Shown: positions 35,548 through 43,874 of the stretch, piece after piece
Numbering within the stretch: the stretch's first letter is position 1
Layout: every line of letters starts with the position of its first letter
NCBI GenBank assembly: GCA_905234735.1
Contig: CAJOJA010000021.1
Span: 1 to 44,081, forward strand
Length of the DNA: 44,081 nucleotides
Source of the DNA: an uncultured Bacteroidaceae bacterium
Lineage (GTDB): Bacteria; Bacteroidota; Bacteroidia; Bacteroidales; Bacteroidaceae
Direction of reading: 5' to 3'
Program-made: the position numbers and the translations under genes
The notes under the pieces: model-generated
Databases searched by the model: none
Seen by the model: only the letters and a program-made list of their open reading frames with translations
Told to the model about the DNA's origin: nothing

Positions 35548-37362
35548 ATGAATAGAAAAGCTATAATATCATTCGTATTAATACTTCTGTCGGCCCTGCA
35601 AGCGTCCGCATACAAGAAGCAGTCGATAAACATTACCGTGAATGGTAAACAGAGAAACATGGTGGTGTTTACGCCAAACACCCTGCCAGCCAAGTCACCG
35701 CTTTTCGTCGTCACCCACGGCATGAACCAAAGTCCGGAATACCAGTATGATGCCGACAAGATGTACTTGATGATCGACACGGCCAAGTTTGTCATCACCT
35801 ACCTGCGCAGCGATGGCAATACGTGGGACACGGGCGGCACGAACGACCAGAACTTCGTCATCAAAGCCATTGACGAGATGGCAAGCCGTTTTGACATTGA
35901 CAAAGACCGCGTGTACTGGTCGGGGTTCTCAATGGGTTCGATGCTCATCCACCATTGTATTGCCAACATGCAGAACAGAATTGCGGCCTTTGCTCCCACC
36001 AGCGGCATCCAGTTCTCCGAGAATCCTTGGGAAAAGTGCAAGAAACCTGTCAACCTGCTGCAATGCATTGCCTACGGAGACGATGTGTTCGGCTACGAGC
36101 AATACGGCATTCATGGCTACATAGAGAACTATGCCAAGCAGGACAAGCATACCAAATACAGCAAGACCACCGGCTACAAGCCCATCAGCAGCAGCTGGTT
36201 CGACGGCGACCTGGAGAAATGGACCGGCGGTGCCAACGGCGGCGAGGTGTGGCTCTACTCCTACAACAATGGAGGTCACTGGCCCATGGACCTGAACCGA
36301 CATCTCATCTGGAATTTCTGCAAGCGCTTCACCCTGAATCAGCCCACGGTGAGAATAGCTGAACCTGCAGGCGAGACCACTCACGTCTACATGGCTCCGA
36401 AAGGAGAAGAATCTTTTCCTGACATCACGTTCAGCGCAATTGCCAAAGCCAATGTTGGCAAGGTGGTGAAACTGGATTTCTATGATGGCAAGAAGCAGAT
36501 AGATTCGGCATCGAACTCCCTCTTTACAACGACGCTCGCAGCCCCGATAGCAGGCAAGCACACTTTGCGCGTGGTGGCTACGGACGACAGCAACAAGACG
36601 GGTGAAGCCTCTTGTCTGGTCAACTATATCACGACTGCCAATACCTACAATATGTACCAGAATTTCAAAACCGAGGGCGTAGTACCCCAGAACTGGTATG
36701 TGAGCAACGGCTCATCAAAGCGCGTGGGTGGCGGACTCGCATTCCCCAGCGGTCCTCGCTTGATGCGTTTCACCAATTCCACCAAGTCATTTGAATATGG
36801 GCTGTACGTGCAGAACACTACGACGAAAGAGAAAGCCGCATGGGTGAAATTTGGCGACAAGAAAGGCCGTTCCTGCCTGACGTTGCATGAAGGGCACTAT
36901 GTCATCAAATACAAGGTGTGCAACTGGAATCAGCCCAATTTCACGCCAGTAACCCTTTCCGTTGAGAACCAGGACGGACAGGAAGTGGCATCTGAGACCT
37001 ATATGCCCACCGTCAACATTGGCGGCAAAACGGGAAACAAGTTCACAGGAGTAGCCCAGCGCTCATTTGAGTTCGATATTCCTGAGACAGGTAACTATGT
37101 CGTTGTATTCTACGCTGACGCAGAAAAGGGTGCCGACCTTGTACTGGGGATGGCCACCATCCAGGCCATGAGTTTCACTTCCACCGGCATCAACACAATC
37201 GATAATTTGACAGCTGACGATTCACGAACCGGAAAGAAAGGATGCTATGACCTGAGTGGCAGGCGCCTGTCAACTGAAGGCATCGATGAGTACCAGAATT
37301 CCTTAAAACCAGGTCTTTACATCATCGATGGCCGCAAGGTCGTGATTAAGCGAGAGAAGTGA
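35548..37362 (+). CDS. CE1/PHB-depolymerase-like esterase with C-terminal beta domains, exported
   Basis: From ATG 35548 (MNRKAIISFVLILL, signal peptide ending near ASA) the product has 604 residues. An alpha/beta-hydrolase domain (about 22-255) has VVTHGMNQSP, S128 in YWSGFSMGSM as nucleophile, and a late His in NNGGHWPMD. An Ig-like domain follows (about 265-355), then a beta-sandwich reminiscent of carbohydrate-binding modules (about 365-540) and the tail CYDLSGRRLS... KPGLYIIDGRKVVIK. The frame extends to 35524, but those codons overlap the -7 box. Relatives remove acetyl or feruloyl groups from plant glycans, so a role on acetylated mannan or xylan is possible. It is not within the PUL operons. 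Confidence 0.8.
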   Translation: MNRKAIISFVLILLSALQASAYKKQSINITVNGKQRNMVVFTPNTLPAKSPLFVVTHGMNQSPEYQYDADKMYLMIDTAKFVITYLRSDGNTWDTGGTNDQNFVIKAIDEMASRFDIDKDRVYWSGFSMGSMLIHHCIANMQNRIAAFAPTSGIQFSENPWEKCKKPVNLLQCIAYGDDVFGYEQYGIHGYIENYAKQDKHTKYSKTTGYKPISSSWFDGDLEKWTGGANGGEVWLYSYNNGGHWPMDLNRHLIWNFCKRFTLNQPTVRIAEPAGETTHVYMAPKGEESFPDITFSAIAKANVGKVVKLDFYDGKKQIDSASNSLFTTTLAAPIAGKHTLRVVATDDSNKTGEASCLVNYITTANTYNMYQNFKTEGVVPQNWYVSNGSSKRVGGGLAFPSGPRLMRFTNSTKSFEYGLYVQNTTTKEKAAWVKFGDKKGRSCLTLHEGHYVIKYKVCNWNQPNFTPVTLSVENQDGQEVASETYMPTVNIGGKTGNKFTGVAQRSFEFDIPETGNYVVVFYADAEKGADLVLGMATIQAMSFTSTGINTIDNLTADDSRTGKKGCYDLSGRRLSTEGIDEYQNSLKPGLYIIDGRKVVIKREK

Positions 37363-37394
37363 GAACTTGCTCTCACTTCCGAGCGTGCGCTCGG
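37356..37394. repeat. Two adjacent perfect hairpins at the end of the esterase gene
   Basis: GAAGTGAGA/TCTCACTTC (37356-37364, 37371-37379) includes the stop codon. CCGAGCG-TG-CGCTCGG (37379-37394) follows at once. No T-run is present, so they are more likely a REP-like or mRNA-end structure than an intrinsic terminator. Confidence 0.6.
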
Positions 37395-37496
37395 CTATGC
37401 CGCCATTCCAAACCTACCCGTAGCCTTTGCTACCGTAGAGACGCAAGAACGAGCCGTACAATAGTATAAGAAACAAAAAACGGTATAGAAGTAATT

Positions 37497-38351
37497 ATGA
37501 TAGCACTGAAGAATGAACAGATAGCGATTCGTATCGCCGAAAAGGGAGCCGAGCTCCAGAGTGTGAAAGACAGTGAGGGTAGAGAGTATATGTGGCAGGC
37601 TGGAGAAGAATGGCCCAGGCATTCGCCCATCCTGTTTCCTATCGTATGTAGTGTGAACAATAATACTTACGTGGTAGACGGGAAGGAGTATCACCTGCCT
37701 CGTCATGGGTTTGCACGTGATACGGAGTTTGCCGTCATCCGACAGACGGAGGAGAAGGTGACGCTGGCGCTGCATGAATCGGAGGAGTCGCTGAAGGTGT
37801 ATCCTTACCGTTTCAACCTTGCCATCACGTATCGTTTGGAGGGTAACAAGATACACGTCATTTGGCATGTGGAAAACACGGACAGCCGGGAAATTCACTT
37901 CCAGATAGGCGGACACCCAGCCTTTAACGTACCTGACGGAAAGCTGGAGGGGAAGATAAAGCTGGACAACGAAGAGCCGATGGACGCACTGAAGAGTTAT
38001 GCCGACGGTAGTCACGACATGGTGGAGGTACCCTTGGAGGCTGATTGTGGCATCTTGGAAATCTGCAACAGCTTCTTCCGCAACGACTCTGTGAAGATCC
38101 ATAAGTGCCAGACGCACCGTGCCGTGCTGATGGATACCACAGGCAAACCGGCAGTAACGGTGGATTACAAGACGCCTGTCTGTGCCTTCTGGAGCCCATA
38201 CGGCAAACAGGCTCCCTTCGTCTGCATTGAGCCTTGGTATGGTATTGGCGATCCCAGAGACTTCACGGGCGAATTCAAGGACAAGCCCCTGATGAACCAC
38301 CTGCAGCCTGGTGCCTCATTCATGAGCAGATATACCATTACAATAGGCTGA
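37497..38351 (+). CDS. Aldose 1-epimerase family protein (LacX-like)
   Basis: The 284-residue protein has no signal peptide, so it is cytoplasmic. It has the galactose-mutarotase fold signatures PRHSPILFPIV, YHLPRHGFARD, H140 in QIGGHPAFNVP and E245 in CIEPWYGIGD, the latter two at catalytic acid and base positions. Length fits the LacX/YeaD-like branch rather than longer GalM proteins. It would interconvert sugar anomers, useful for galactose or glucose entering metabolism, though the exact sugar is unknown. The LUD-domain gene follows after 26 bases and is probably cotranscribed. Confidence 0.87.
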   Translation: MIALKNEQIAIRIAEKGAELQSVKDSEGREYMWQAGEEWPRHSPILFPIVCSVNNNTYVVDGKEYHLPRHGFARDTEFAVIRQTEEKVTLALHESEESLKVYPYRFNLAITYRLEGNKIHVIWHVENTDSREIHFQIGGHPAFNVPDGKLEGKIKLDNEEPMDALKSYADGSHDMVEVPLEADCGILEICNSFFRNDSVKIHKCQTHRAVLMDTTGKPAVTVDYKTPVCAFWSPYGKQAPFVCIEPWYGIGDPRDFTGEFKDKPLMNHLQPGASFMSRYTITIG

Positions 38352-38377
38352 TCTTATACGGTATAAGTAATTGACTA

Positions 38378-39034
38378 ATGAAGAACGAAACTGATATGAA
38401 ACCGACAGAACAAAGAAAGGAATTGTTGGCTGGACGGCTAATCAAGAGCCTGGGCCGACGCAACATGGAGGCCTTCTACTGCCCCACTGCGGAAGAGACT
38501 GTAAGAAAAGTGTCAGAACTGATTGAGGACGGCAGCAGCGTGACGTGGGGCGGTTCGGCGACCGTCCGCGACCTGGGCATTCCTGATATGTTGAGAAAAC
38601 GTGGTACGCTTAACGTACTCGACAGAGATTTGGCGGAAACCCGTGAGGAGCAGTTGGACATCTACCTCAAGGCGTTCTCTGCAGATGTTTACCTTACTAG
38701 CGCCAATGCCATTTCCGAGGATGGCGTCATCGTGAACATCGACGGTAACGGGAACCGCATTGCTGCCATCTCCTGGGGGCCGAAGAAAGTCATCTTCATC
38801 ATTGGCCTTAACAAGGTTGCCCAGACAGTAGAGGCAGCCCTGTCCAGAGCAAGGGGTACGGCTTCTCCGATCAATACCCAGCGGTTTGACATTAATACGC
38901 CCTGTAGAGTGGATGGTGTATGCCATAACTGCAATTCTCCTGAGAGCATTTGCAGCTATGTGCATTTCCTGAGAAACTCAAGGAACAAGGGACGTCACGT
39001 TGTGGTGCTTGTAGGCGAAGAGCTGGGCTATTAA
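38378..39034 (+). CDS. LUD-domain (LutC/YkgG-like, DUF162) protein
   Basis: The 218-residue cytoplasmic protein has LUD-domain motifs VTWGGSATVRDLGI, VYLTSANAISEDGVIVNIDG and GNRIAAISWGPKKVIFIIG. A cysteine-bearing C-terminal segment, VCHNCNSPESICSY, could bind a metal or FeS cluster. The family includes lactate-oxidation subunits (LutC/LldG), but solitary members like this are uncharacterised, and no LutA or LutB is present here. ATG 38378 is used; ATG 38396 is also possible. It ends 12 bases before the convergent CorA gene. Confidence 0.85.
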   Translation: MKNETDMKPTEQRKELLAGRLIKSLGRRNMEAFYCPTAEETVRKVSELIEDGSSVTWGGSATVRDLGIPDMLRKRGTLNVLDRDLAETREEQLDIYLKAFSADVYLTSANAISEDGVIVNIDGNGNRIAAISWGPKKVIFIIGLNKVAQTVEAALSRARGTASPINTQRFDINTPCRVDGVCHNCNSPESICSYVHFLRNSRNKGRHVVVLVGEELGY

Positions 39035-39046
39035 GTCCACTCTTGG

Positions 39047-39973
39047 CTATACTAACCGTTTGTAGCGGAAGAACCACCAGCAGCCAGCCGAGACAAGAAC
39101 GGACAACAGCAGTGCGAAGCCAAAGCCCCATACCTTTTCTTCCATTCCATTGATGAGGTTCATACCGAAGAGCGAGGCAATGAGCGTGGGGAACATCATG
39201 ATGATGGTGACAGAGGTCAGCGTACGCATCACGGTGTTCATGTTGTTGTTGATAATCGACTGGTAGGTGTCCATCGTCGATTCCAGAATGTCAGAATAGA
39301 TATTGGTGGTCTCGCGTGCCTGTGTCATCTCAATATTTACGTCCTCAATGAGGTCAGCGTCAAGTTCGTCAATCTGGAGTTTGAACTTCAGTTTCGAGAG
39401 CAGCGTCTCATTGCCGCGGATGGAGGTTTGGAAGTAGGTGAGCGAATCCTGCAAGCGGCTGAGTCCGATGAGGCTCTCGTTGTTCACCTCGCGGTCAAGG
39501 TTGCGCTTAGCTTTCTCTATCAGCATGTTGATTTGCTTCAGTCGCTTCAGATACCAGACAGCCGAGGAGAGGAACAGACGGAAGATCATGTCCACATAGT
39601 CGGTGAAGCCCTCGTTGCGCTTCTGCTGGAACGAAACAAAGTCAATCATCATGTTCGTCTCGTAGTAGCAGACGGTGATGGTGACGTCGCGCTTGTGAAT
39701 GATACCAAGGGGCACGGTGGTATAGGGTGTGCGACTCCGTATCTCCTTGACGTATGGTATACGCAGGATGATGAGCATCCAGCCATCGTCGTACTCGTAA
39801 CGGGCACGCTCGTCGGTATCGCTGATGTCCGACATGAAATAGTCAGGAATGTTGAAGCGCTCCTCCAGCTCATGCTGGTCGTCTTCGGTAGGACACGTCA
39901 CTTGTATCCAGCAATTGGACTCCCACTCTGAGAGCTGGGTCAGTCCGCCTTGGGTGTTCCAGTAGGTCTTCAT
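39047..39973 (-). CDS. corA: CorA-family magnesium/cobalt transporter
   Basis: The 308-residue protein has the CorA layout: a soluble N-terminal alpha/beta domain (about 1-110), a long helical stalk (about 125-240), then two C-terminal membrane helices (about 246-268 and 281-303). The selectivity motif GMN is at 270-272 (FGMNLINGMEEK), and the end is basic (RYKRLV), facing the cytoplasm. It works as a pentameric inner-membrane divalent cation channel. Its leader is unusually long, since the best promoter is at 40163-40194. Confidence 0.92.
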   Translation of the reverse strand: MKTYWNTQGGLTQLSEWESNCWIQVTCPTEDDQHELEERFNIPDYFMSDISDTDERARYEYDDGWMLIILRIPYVKEIRSRTPYTTVPLGIIHKRDVTITVCYYETNMMIDFVSFQQKRNEGFTDYVDMIFRLFLSSAVWYLKRLKQINMLIEKAKRNLDREVNNESLIGLSRLQDSLTYFQTSIRGNETLLSKLKFKLQIDELDADLIEDVNIEMTQARETTNIYSDILESTMDTYQSIINNNMNTVMRTLTSVTIIMMFPTLIASLFGMNLINGMEEKVWGFGFALLLSVLVSAGCWWFFRYKRLV

Positions 39974-39997
39974 TTTGCTAATCCTTCTTTAATGCAT

Positions 39998-40060
39998 AAT
40001 TCACAATGCATCGCTCGACCTTTGGTCGCTTGCCAGAGCAAGAATGCATAATTTAGCGGC
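39998..40060. repeat. REP-like repeat in the corA leader
   Basis: ATGCATAATTC near 40000 recurs as ATGCATAATTT near 40042. Between them a hairpin CGACC-TTT-GGTCG is set in CGCTCGACCTTTGGTCGCTT, a pattern I recall between Prevotella genes. Confidence 0.5.
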
Positions 40061-40162
40061 AAAGGGATTAGCAGCCTTGCCACTCGTCCCCCGCCATTAC
40101 AAATCGTAATTTTCCGCCGGGTAATCGTCCATATTATTGTTACAAATTTGGTTTATCGGGTG

Positions 40163-40194
40163 CAAAGGTAAATAAAAAAATCCGCAGATGCAAA
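40163..40194 (-). promoter_or_regulatory. Promoter of corA
   Basis: On the minus strand TTTG (40194 to 40191), a 20-base spacer and TACCTTTG (40170 to 40163) match the consensus exactly. The -33 element lies in the loop of the upstream terminator. The leader to the corA start is about 180 bases. Confidence 0.65.
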
Positions 40195-40212
40195 CTTTCT
40201 GCGGATTTTTTT
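40174..40212 (-). terminator. Terminator of the sigma/anti-sigma/receptor operon
   Basis: AAAAAAATCCGCAGA (40174-40188) and TCTGCGGATTTTTTT (40198-40212) form a perfect 15-bp stem around a 9-base loop, with a T-run in the minus direction. Confidence 0.88.
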
Positions 40213-40217
40213 CGGAA

Positions 40218-42740
40218 TTACTTGCCGAGGATGGCCGACTTGCTTGTTTGGTCCACATGGACATCCTCGTGCTTCGTCTTCCGTCCAAAGTCGAAAGTGT
40301 AGGCAAGGTTCACATATAGCCAGGGTTTCAGCGATGCCTGTACAGACCGTTGGTTGAAAGAGTAGAGATCTGCATTCCGCCACATTTCGTGGAATTGGCT
40401 ATGGGCGAAAGGTTTGCGCACACCTAATTGGCAGTTTAGATTCCTTTTGCCGTAAGTGATGCTCAGACCGTAGTCAGCAGGCTGGCGGAAGAAGGCAGGG
40501 CCGTAATCAGCCAGATATGCCTTTGTGCCACTTTTAAAGAAAGCATAGAATGTCCATGGACCAGCATAGTAACGGACATTAATTTTACCGATGAGGCAGT
40601 TACTGGCATCGCCAAGATAGCCTGTCACCAGATGACGCACAGTTTCCACCGTGCCCTGCAGTTGCAGATTGCGCTTCATCAAGAAGAAGGTCTGAGTGAC
40701 ATTGAGACTCATTTTATGGACATTGCCCTCGCTGATATAGGAGTGGATCAGATGGTCGCCTTCGGTATAGAACCATTCCTTGGGGATATTGTGAATGCCT
40801 TCGTGTTCGGCAGTCATGGAGAGACGGTAGTTTTTCGCATTGAAATTGTAGGTGAATAGTTGCGTCTCAAAGATGGCTTTTTCCAGTTCGGGATTACCGC
40901 GCTGAGTCTCATAGCGGTTCATTTCCTGATCAACATTGCTGGTAATGTCTGGATCCGGGAAGTTGTTGCCTAAGTAGAAACTTGCCGACAGATTATGCTG
41001 CTGATGAGGTACGAAACGTGCTGTGACTGCTGCCCTCGACGAGAAATGATTCTGCTGGTAATCCTGTATTCTCCAGTGGGCCAGGCTGAAACCAAAGGGC
41101 CTGAGCGAGAGATACAGCTTCTTATTGAAACGATGGTTGTAGATTGGAAACACCAGTAATTCGTTAGCACGCAGTTTCTGGTCGCTAACGGTAGTACCGG
41201 TATAATAATCGTCGTATCTGCTATAGAGGTCTAATACCTGGATACATATATCGTCATGTTCGCCCAACTGGTTGGTGTAGATGGCATAGGACATGCTTGT
41301 CAGGCTGTTCTCTTTTGTGTAGTTGTTTACCAGATAGCCATTCTCTGTGAGACAGGAGTTGTAGCGGTGATGGCCGAATTGCAGGTCAGCATATACTGTC
41401 AGATTCTGTTTCTTGCTGATGGCATAGTCGGCGTTGAGGGTAATGGATGGGTCAATATTGCGGGAGTCACGGGAACGTATGGCCTGGGTCTTCTCATTGA
41501 CTTCCCCTGTATATGTTATGTCCTGATAGTTGTTATACACAGGCTGTTTAGACCAATTGATTTTAGCCCTCGCCGTCAGGTTTAGCTTATCTGTCTGATA
41601 GCGGGTGCGCAGCAGTCCGTAGTAAGTCCAGTTTTTGACGTGGTCGCTGCTGATGGAACTGCTCTTGTGGAAGGAGGTCGTACCGGTGGTGATGTCCTCT
41701 TCTTTCTGGCTCTCAAGGCTACGTTGGTTGGAATAGTTCATGCCAGCCAGTATGACGTAGTGCATCTTTTTGTTGTCGAGGTTCACCTGTACAGAGTTGT
41801 TGCCACCAACGTTGATAAATTTGGTGTTGCTCTTCAAGGCCACATAGCCGCCGTAGTTGTATTGCCGCGTGATGAAGTTGACCACTTGTTCATCGTTTGC
41901 GTATTTGCCAGTAGGCGTTTCAAGGAATTCTATGCGGAGGATGTCCTTCGGACGTATCTGAGAGAGTTCGTCCTGATTGACCTTGCGTCCGTCAATGTAG
42001 AGGCTGACACTCTTGCCGTTGTTTGAACTGATGCTTTGCGTGATAGGGTTCACGTCGAGTTGTGGGATGCCGAGGTTCGAGAGCAGGCCGAGGCCGTCAC
42101 TGGCAGCATTACGCTGTCGTTGGTTTGGCATATATACATCCTTATCAAGTTGACTGTGCATCAGATTGCCCTCTACTACCACTTCACTAATGTGCTTGGT
42201 AATCTCTTGCATGGTGATGGTGCCAAGGTTACCCGTCTCACAATTTAGAATGAGTGTCTCGTAGCCGATGCAACTGATACGTACACGTACCTGCTTCTCC
42301 GTGGTGGGAATGACGAAGTCGCCGTTCTCGTTGCTCACACCACTGCTGACGATGGCCGAGTCGCTGACGTTCAGCAGGGCGATGTTGGCGTAGATGACGG
42401 GGTGCTTCTTGCTGTCAATGAGCCGTCCGATAAGCTTGCTTCCAGTCTTAATCACTGCTTCGACGAAGATAAGACTGTCTCCCTCGACCTTCATGGTGAT
42501 GGGATAGAAGCCGATGCATTCGCGGATGGCCTCGGGGATGGTGAGTCCGTTGAAGTTCTTCGTCACGGTGTAGTCCTCCAATTCGTTGTGGATGAACGAG
42601 ATCTTATAACGGTTGGTAGCATGGCGCAGGTCTACGAGTACTTTCGACATGGTTTTGTCTTTATAGTTACGACTCACGCGTTGAGCCTCTGCTACCTGTA
42701 CTATCGCACAGAGCAGCAAGCAAAGAATTAGTTTCCTCAT
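40218..42740 (-). CDS. TonB-dependent receptor with N-terminal STN domain
   Basis: From MRKLILCLLL (42740) the product has 840 residues. The start is supported by a GGAGG Shine-Dalgarno-like site at 42748-42752, 7 bases away. After a signal peptide (to about AEAQ) come an STN domain (about 25-95, KVLVDLRHATNRYKISFI to VEGDSLIFVEA), a CarboxypepD_reg-like domain (about 100-175, LIGRLIDSKKHPVIYANIAL), a plug (VSLYIDGRKVNQDELSQI, DILRIEFLETP) and a barrel of the OMP_b-brl_3 type. STN-bearing receptors signal to an anti-sigma factor, and sigma and anti-sigma genes lie directly upstream. The ligand is unknown. The start overlaps the anti-sigma gene's end region by close spacing (13 bases). Confidence 0.88.
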   Translation of the reverse strand: MRKLILCLLLCAIVQVAEAQRVSRNYKDKTMSKVLVDLRHATNRYKISFIHNELEDYTVTKNFNGLTIPEAIRECIGFYPITMKVEGDSLIFVEAVIKTGSKLIGRLIDSKKHPVIYANIALLNVSDSAIVSSGVSNENGDFVIPTTEKQVRVRISCIGYETLILNCETGNLGTITMQEITKHISEVVVEGNLMHSQLDKDVYMPNQRQRNAASDGLGLLSNLGIPQLDVNPITQSISSNNGKSVSLYIDGRKVNQDELSQIRPKDILRIEFLETPTGKYANDEQVVNFITRQYNYGGYVALKSNTKFINVGGNNSVQVNLDNKKMHYVILAGMNYSNQRSLESQKEEDITTGTTSFHKSSSISSDHVKNWTYYGLLRTRYQTDKLNLTARAKINWSKQPVYNNYQDITYTGEVNEKTQAIRSRDSRNIDPSITLNADYAISKKQNLTVYADLQFGHHRYNSCLTENGYLVNNYTKENSLTSMSYAIYTNQLGEHDDICIQVLDLYSRYDDYYTGTTVSDQKLRANELLVFPIYNHRFNKKLYLSLRPFGFSLAHWRIQDYQQNHFSSRAAVTARFVPHQQHNLSASFYLGNNFPDPDITSNVDQEMNRYETQRGNPELEKAIFETQLFTYNFNAKNYRLSMTAEHEGIHNIPKEWFYTEGDHLIHSYISEGNVHKMSLNVTQTFFLMKRNLQLQGTVETVRHLVTGYLGDASNCLIGKINVRYYAGPWTFYAFFKSGTKAYLADYGPAFFRQPADYGLSITYGKRNLNCQLGVRKPFAHSQFHEMWRNADLYSFNQRSVQASLKPWLYVNLAYTFDFGRKTKHEDVHVDQTSKSAILGK

Positions 42741-42753
42741 GGCATGAACCTCC

Positions 42754-43314
42754 CTACTCAATAATGATACTGTCACCCTTCAGACTGATGCTGACGTGGT
42801 CGAAATGACTGATTTCGCTGGCAATCTCGCTAATGCTGTTCGACTGGTTCCACTCATAGTATAGTCTGAGGTGACGGACGGAGTCGTGGCGATAAGCAGG
42901 CTTCACCTTATAATATATAGAGAGGCTGTCGACAATCTGCTGTAACTCCGTATTCTCGAAGACAACCGTATGCGGCAGCACATTGATGTCTTCTTCTGAT
43001 GGTTGCTGTGTATTTACCATCCGCGTCTCTTGTGTCGGGGACTGCAAATTTCCTCCAACATCAGTTTGGGTGTTACGGATGATGTGGACGGCGGCCAACG
43101 CGATGCCTGAGAGCATCATCACACCGACGAACATGGCGGCGATGCGCCATAGCCTGATAGGCTGTGGTTTCATGTATTTGTCTTCGAAATGCCGCCACTC
43201 CTGTTCTATCTGTTCTTCGCTGACGGTCTCGCCATCGAATATTTCCTGCCACTCCTCGTCGCTGTAGTGCTTGGGGTTTTCGGTCATCTGGGTCAGTTTC
43301 CTTAGCTTTTCCAT
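42754..43314 (-). CDS. Anti-sigma factor, short FecR-like with DUF4974 domain
   Basis: The 186-residue protein has an acidic cytoplasmic N-terminus (about 1-50), a membrane helix (about 56-78, IAAMFVGVMMLSGIALAAV), a short linker, and a C-terminal DUF4974-like domain (about 115-186, FENTELQQIVDSLSIYYKVK to ISLKGDSIIIE). The central FecR domain of usual anti-sigma factors (about 300 residues in total) is missing. It overlaps the sigma gene by 13 bases, indicating translational coupling. It probably holds the sigma factor at the membrane and receives the signal from the receptor encoded next. Confidence 0.8.
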   Translation of the reverse strand: MEKLRKLTQMTENPKHYSDEEWQEIFDGETVSEEQIEQEWRHFEDKYMKPQPIRLWRIAAMFVGVMMLSGIALAAVHIIRNTQTDVGGNLQSPTQETRMVNTQQPSEEDINVLPHTVVFENTELQQIVDSLSIYYKVKPAYRHDSVRHLRLYYEWNQSNSISEIASEISHFDHVSISLKGDSIIIE

Positions 43315-43784
43315 ACAAAATGCTTTTTGAGTTTTGTTAATCCTTTGGCAATGTGCTTATAGACAGCAATGCGGCTGATGCCAAGTTCATCGGCAATCTC
43401 GTTGTAGTGCTTGTCCTCGCCATAGCGTCGGAGTATCACTTCACGGGTCTGCGGTGTCAGATTGTGTCTGATGTAGTGGAGAATGTCGTCTAATGGCAGT
43501 TCCTTGTAGTCTTCATCGATGGTCTCATGGGGGATGAATTTCTGGGCGCGCTCCTCAATCATCCTGTGCTTGACCATATTTAGACATTTGTTGCGGACAC
43601 TGACCAACAGATAACTCTCCACCCGTTCTATATCCAGTTGGCGGTTACTCTCCAACAGTTCGGCGAACACGTCGCTCACCACGTCGCGGGCTTCTTCTGG
43701 ATTGCAGAGCAATGTCTTTGCCGTCAAGAACATCCGCTTGTAGTACTGTCGGAACAGCGTTTCTATCATCTGCCTGTTTTGCAT
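43302..43784 (-). CDS. ECF-type RNA polymerase sigma factor
   Basis: The 160-residue protein has region 2 (about 5-70, MIETLFRQYYKRMFLTAKTL, then EARDVVSDVFAELL) and region 4 (about 105-155, LTPQTREVILRRY, then YNEIADELGISRIAVYKHI). The length is normal for Bacteroidetes ECF sigma factors paired with FecR-type anti-sigmas. It is the first gene of a three-gene operon that ends in a TonB receptor, the classic cell-surface signalling arrangement. Upstream, CAATCGTA (43803-43810) gives TACGATTG on the coding strand, a weak -7 box. Confidence 0.9.
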   Translation of the reverse strand: MQNRQMIETLFRQYYKRMFLTAKTLLCNPEEARDVVSDVFAELLESNRQLDIERVESYLLVSVRNKCLNMVKHRMIEERAQKFIPHETIDEDYKELPLDDILHYIRHNLTPQTREVILRRYGEDKHYNEIADELGISRIAVYKHIAKGLTKLKKHFVWKS

Positions 43785-43840
43785 TGCCTTTTTATAGATA
43801 GTACAATCGTAGGTTGGAAATGCTAACCCATAAAAAGGAA

Positions 43841-43864
43841 AAATCCGCAGATTTCTGCGGATTT
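43841..43864 (-). terminator. Terminator after the M20 dipeptidase gene
   Basis: AAATCCGCAGA (43841-43851) and TCTGCGGATTT (43854-43864) form a perfect 11-bp stem with a 2-base loop and T-run in the minus direction. The stem core is the same as in the terminator at 40174-40212. Confidence 0.85.
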
Positions 43865-43874
43865 CCTTAGGTAG

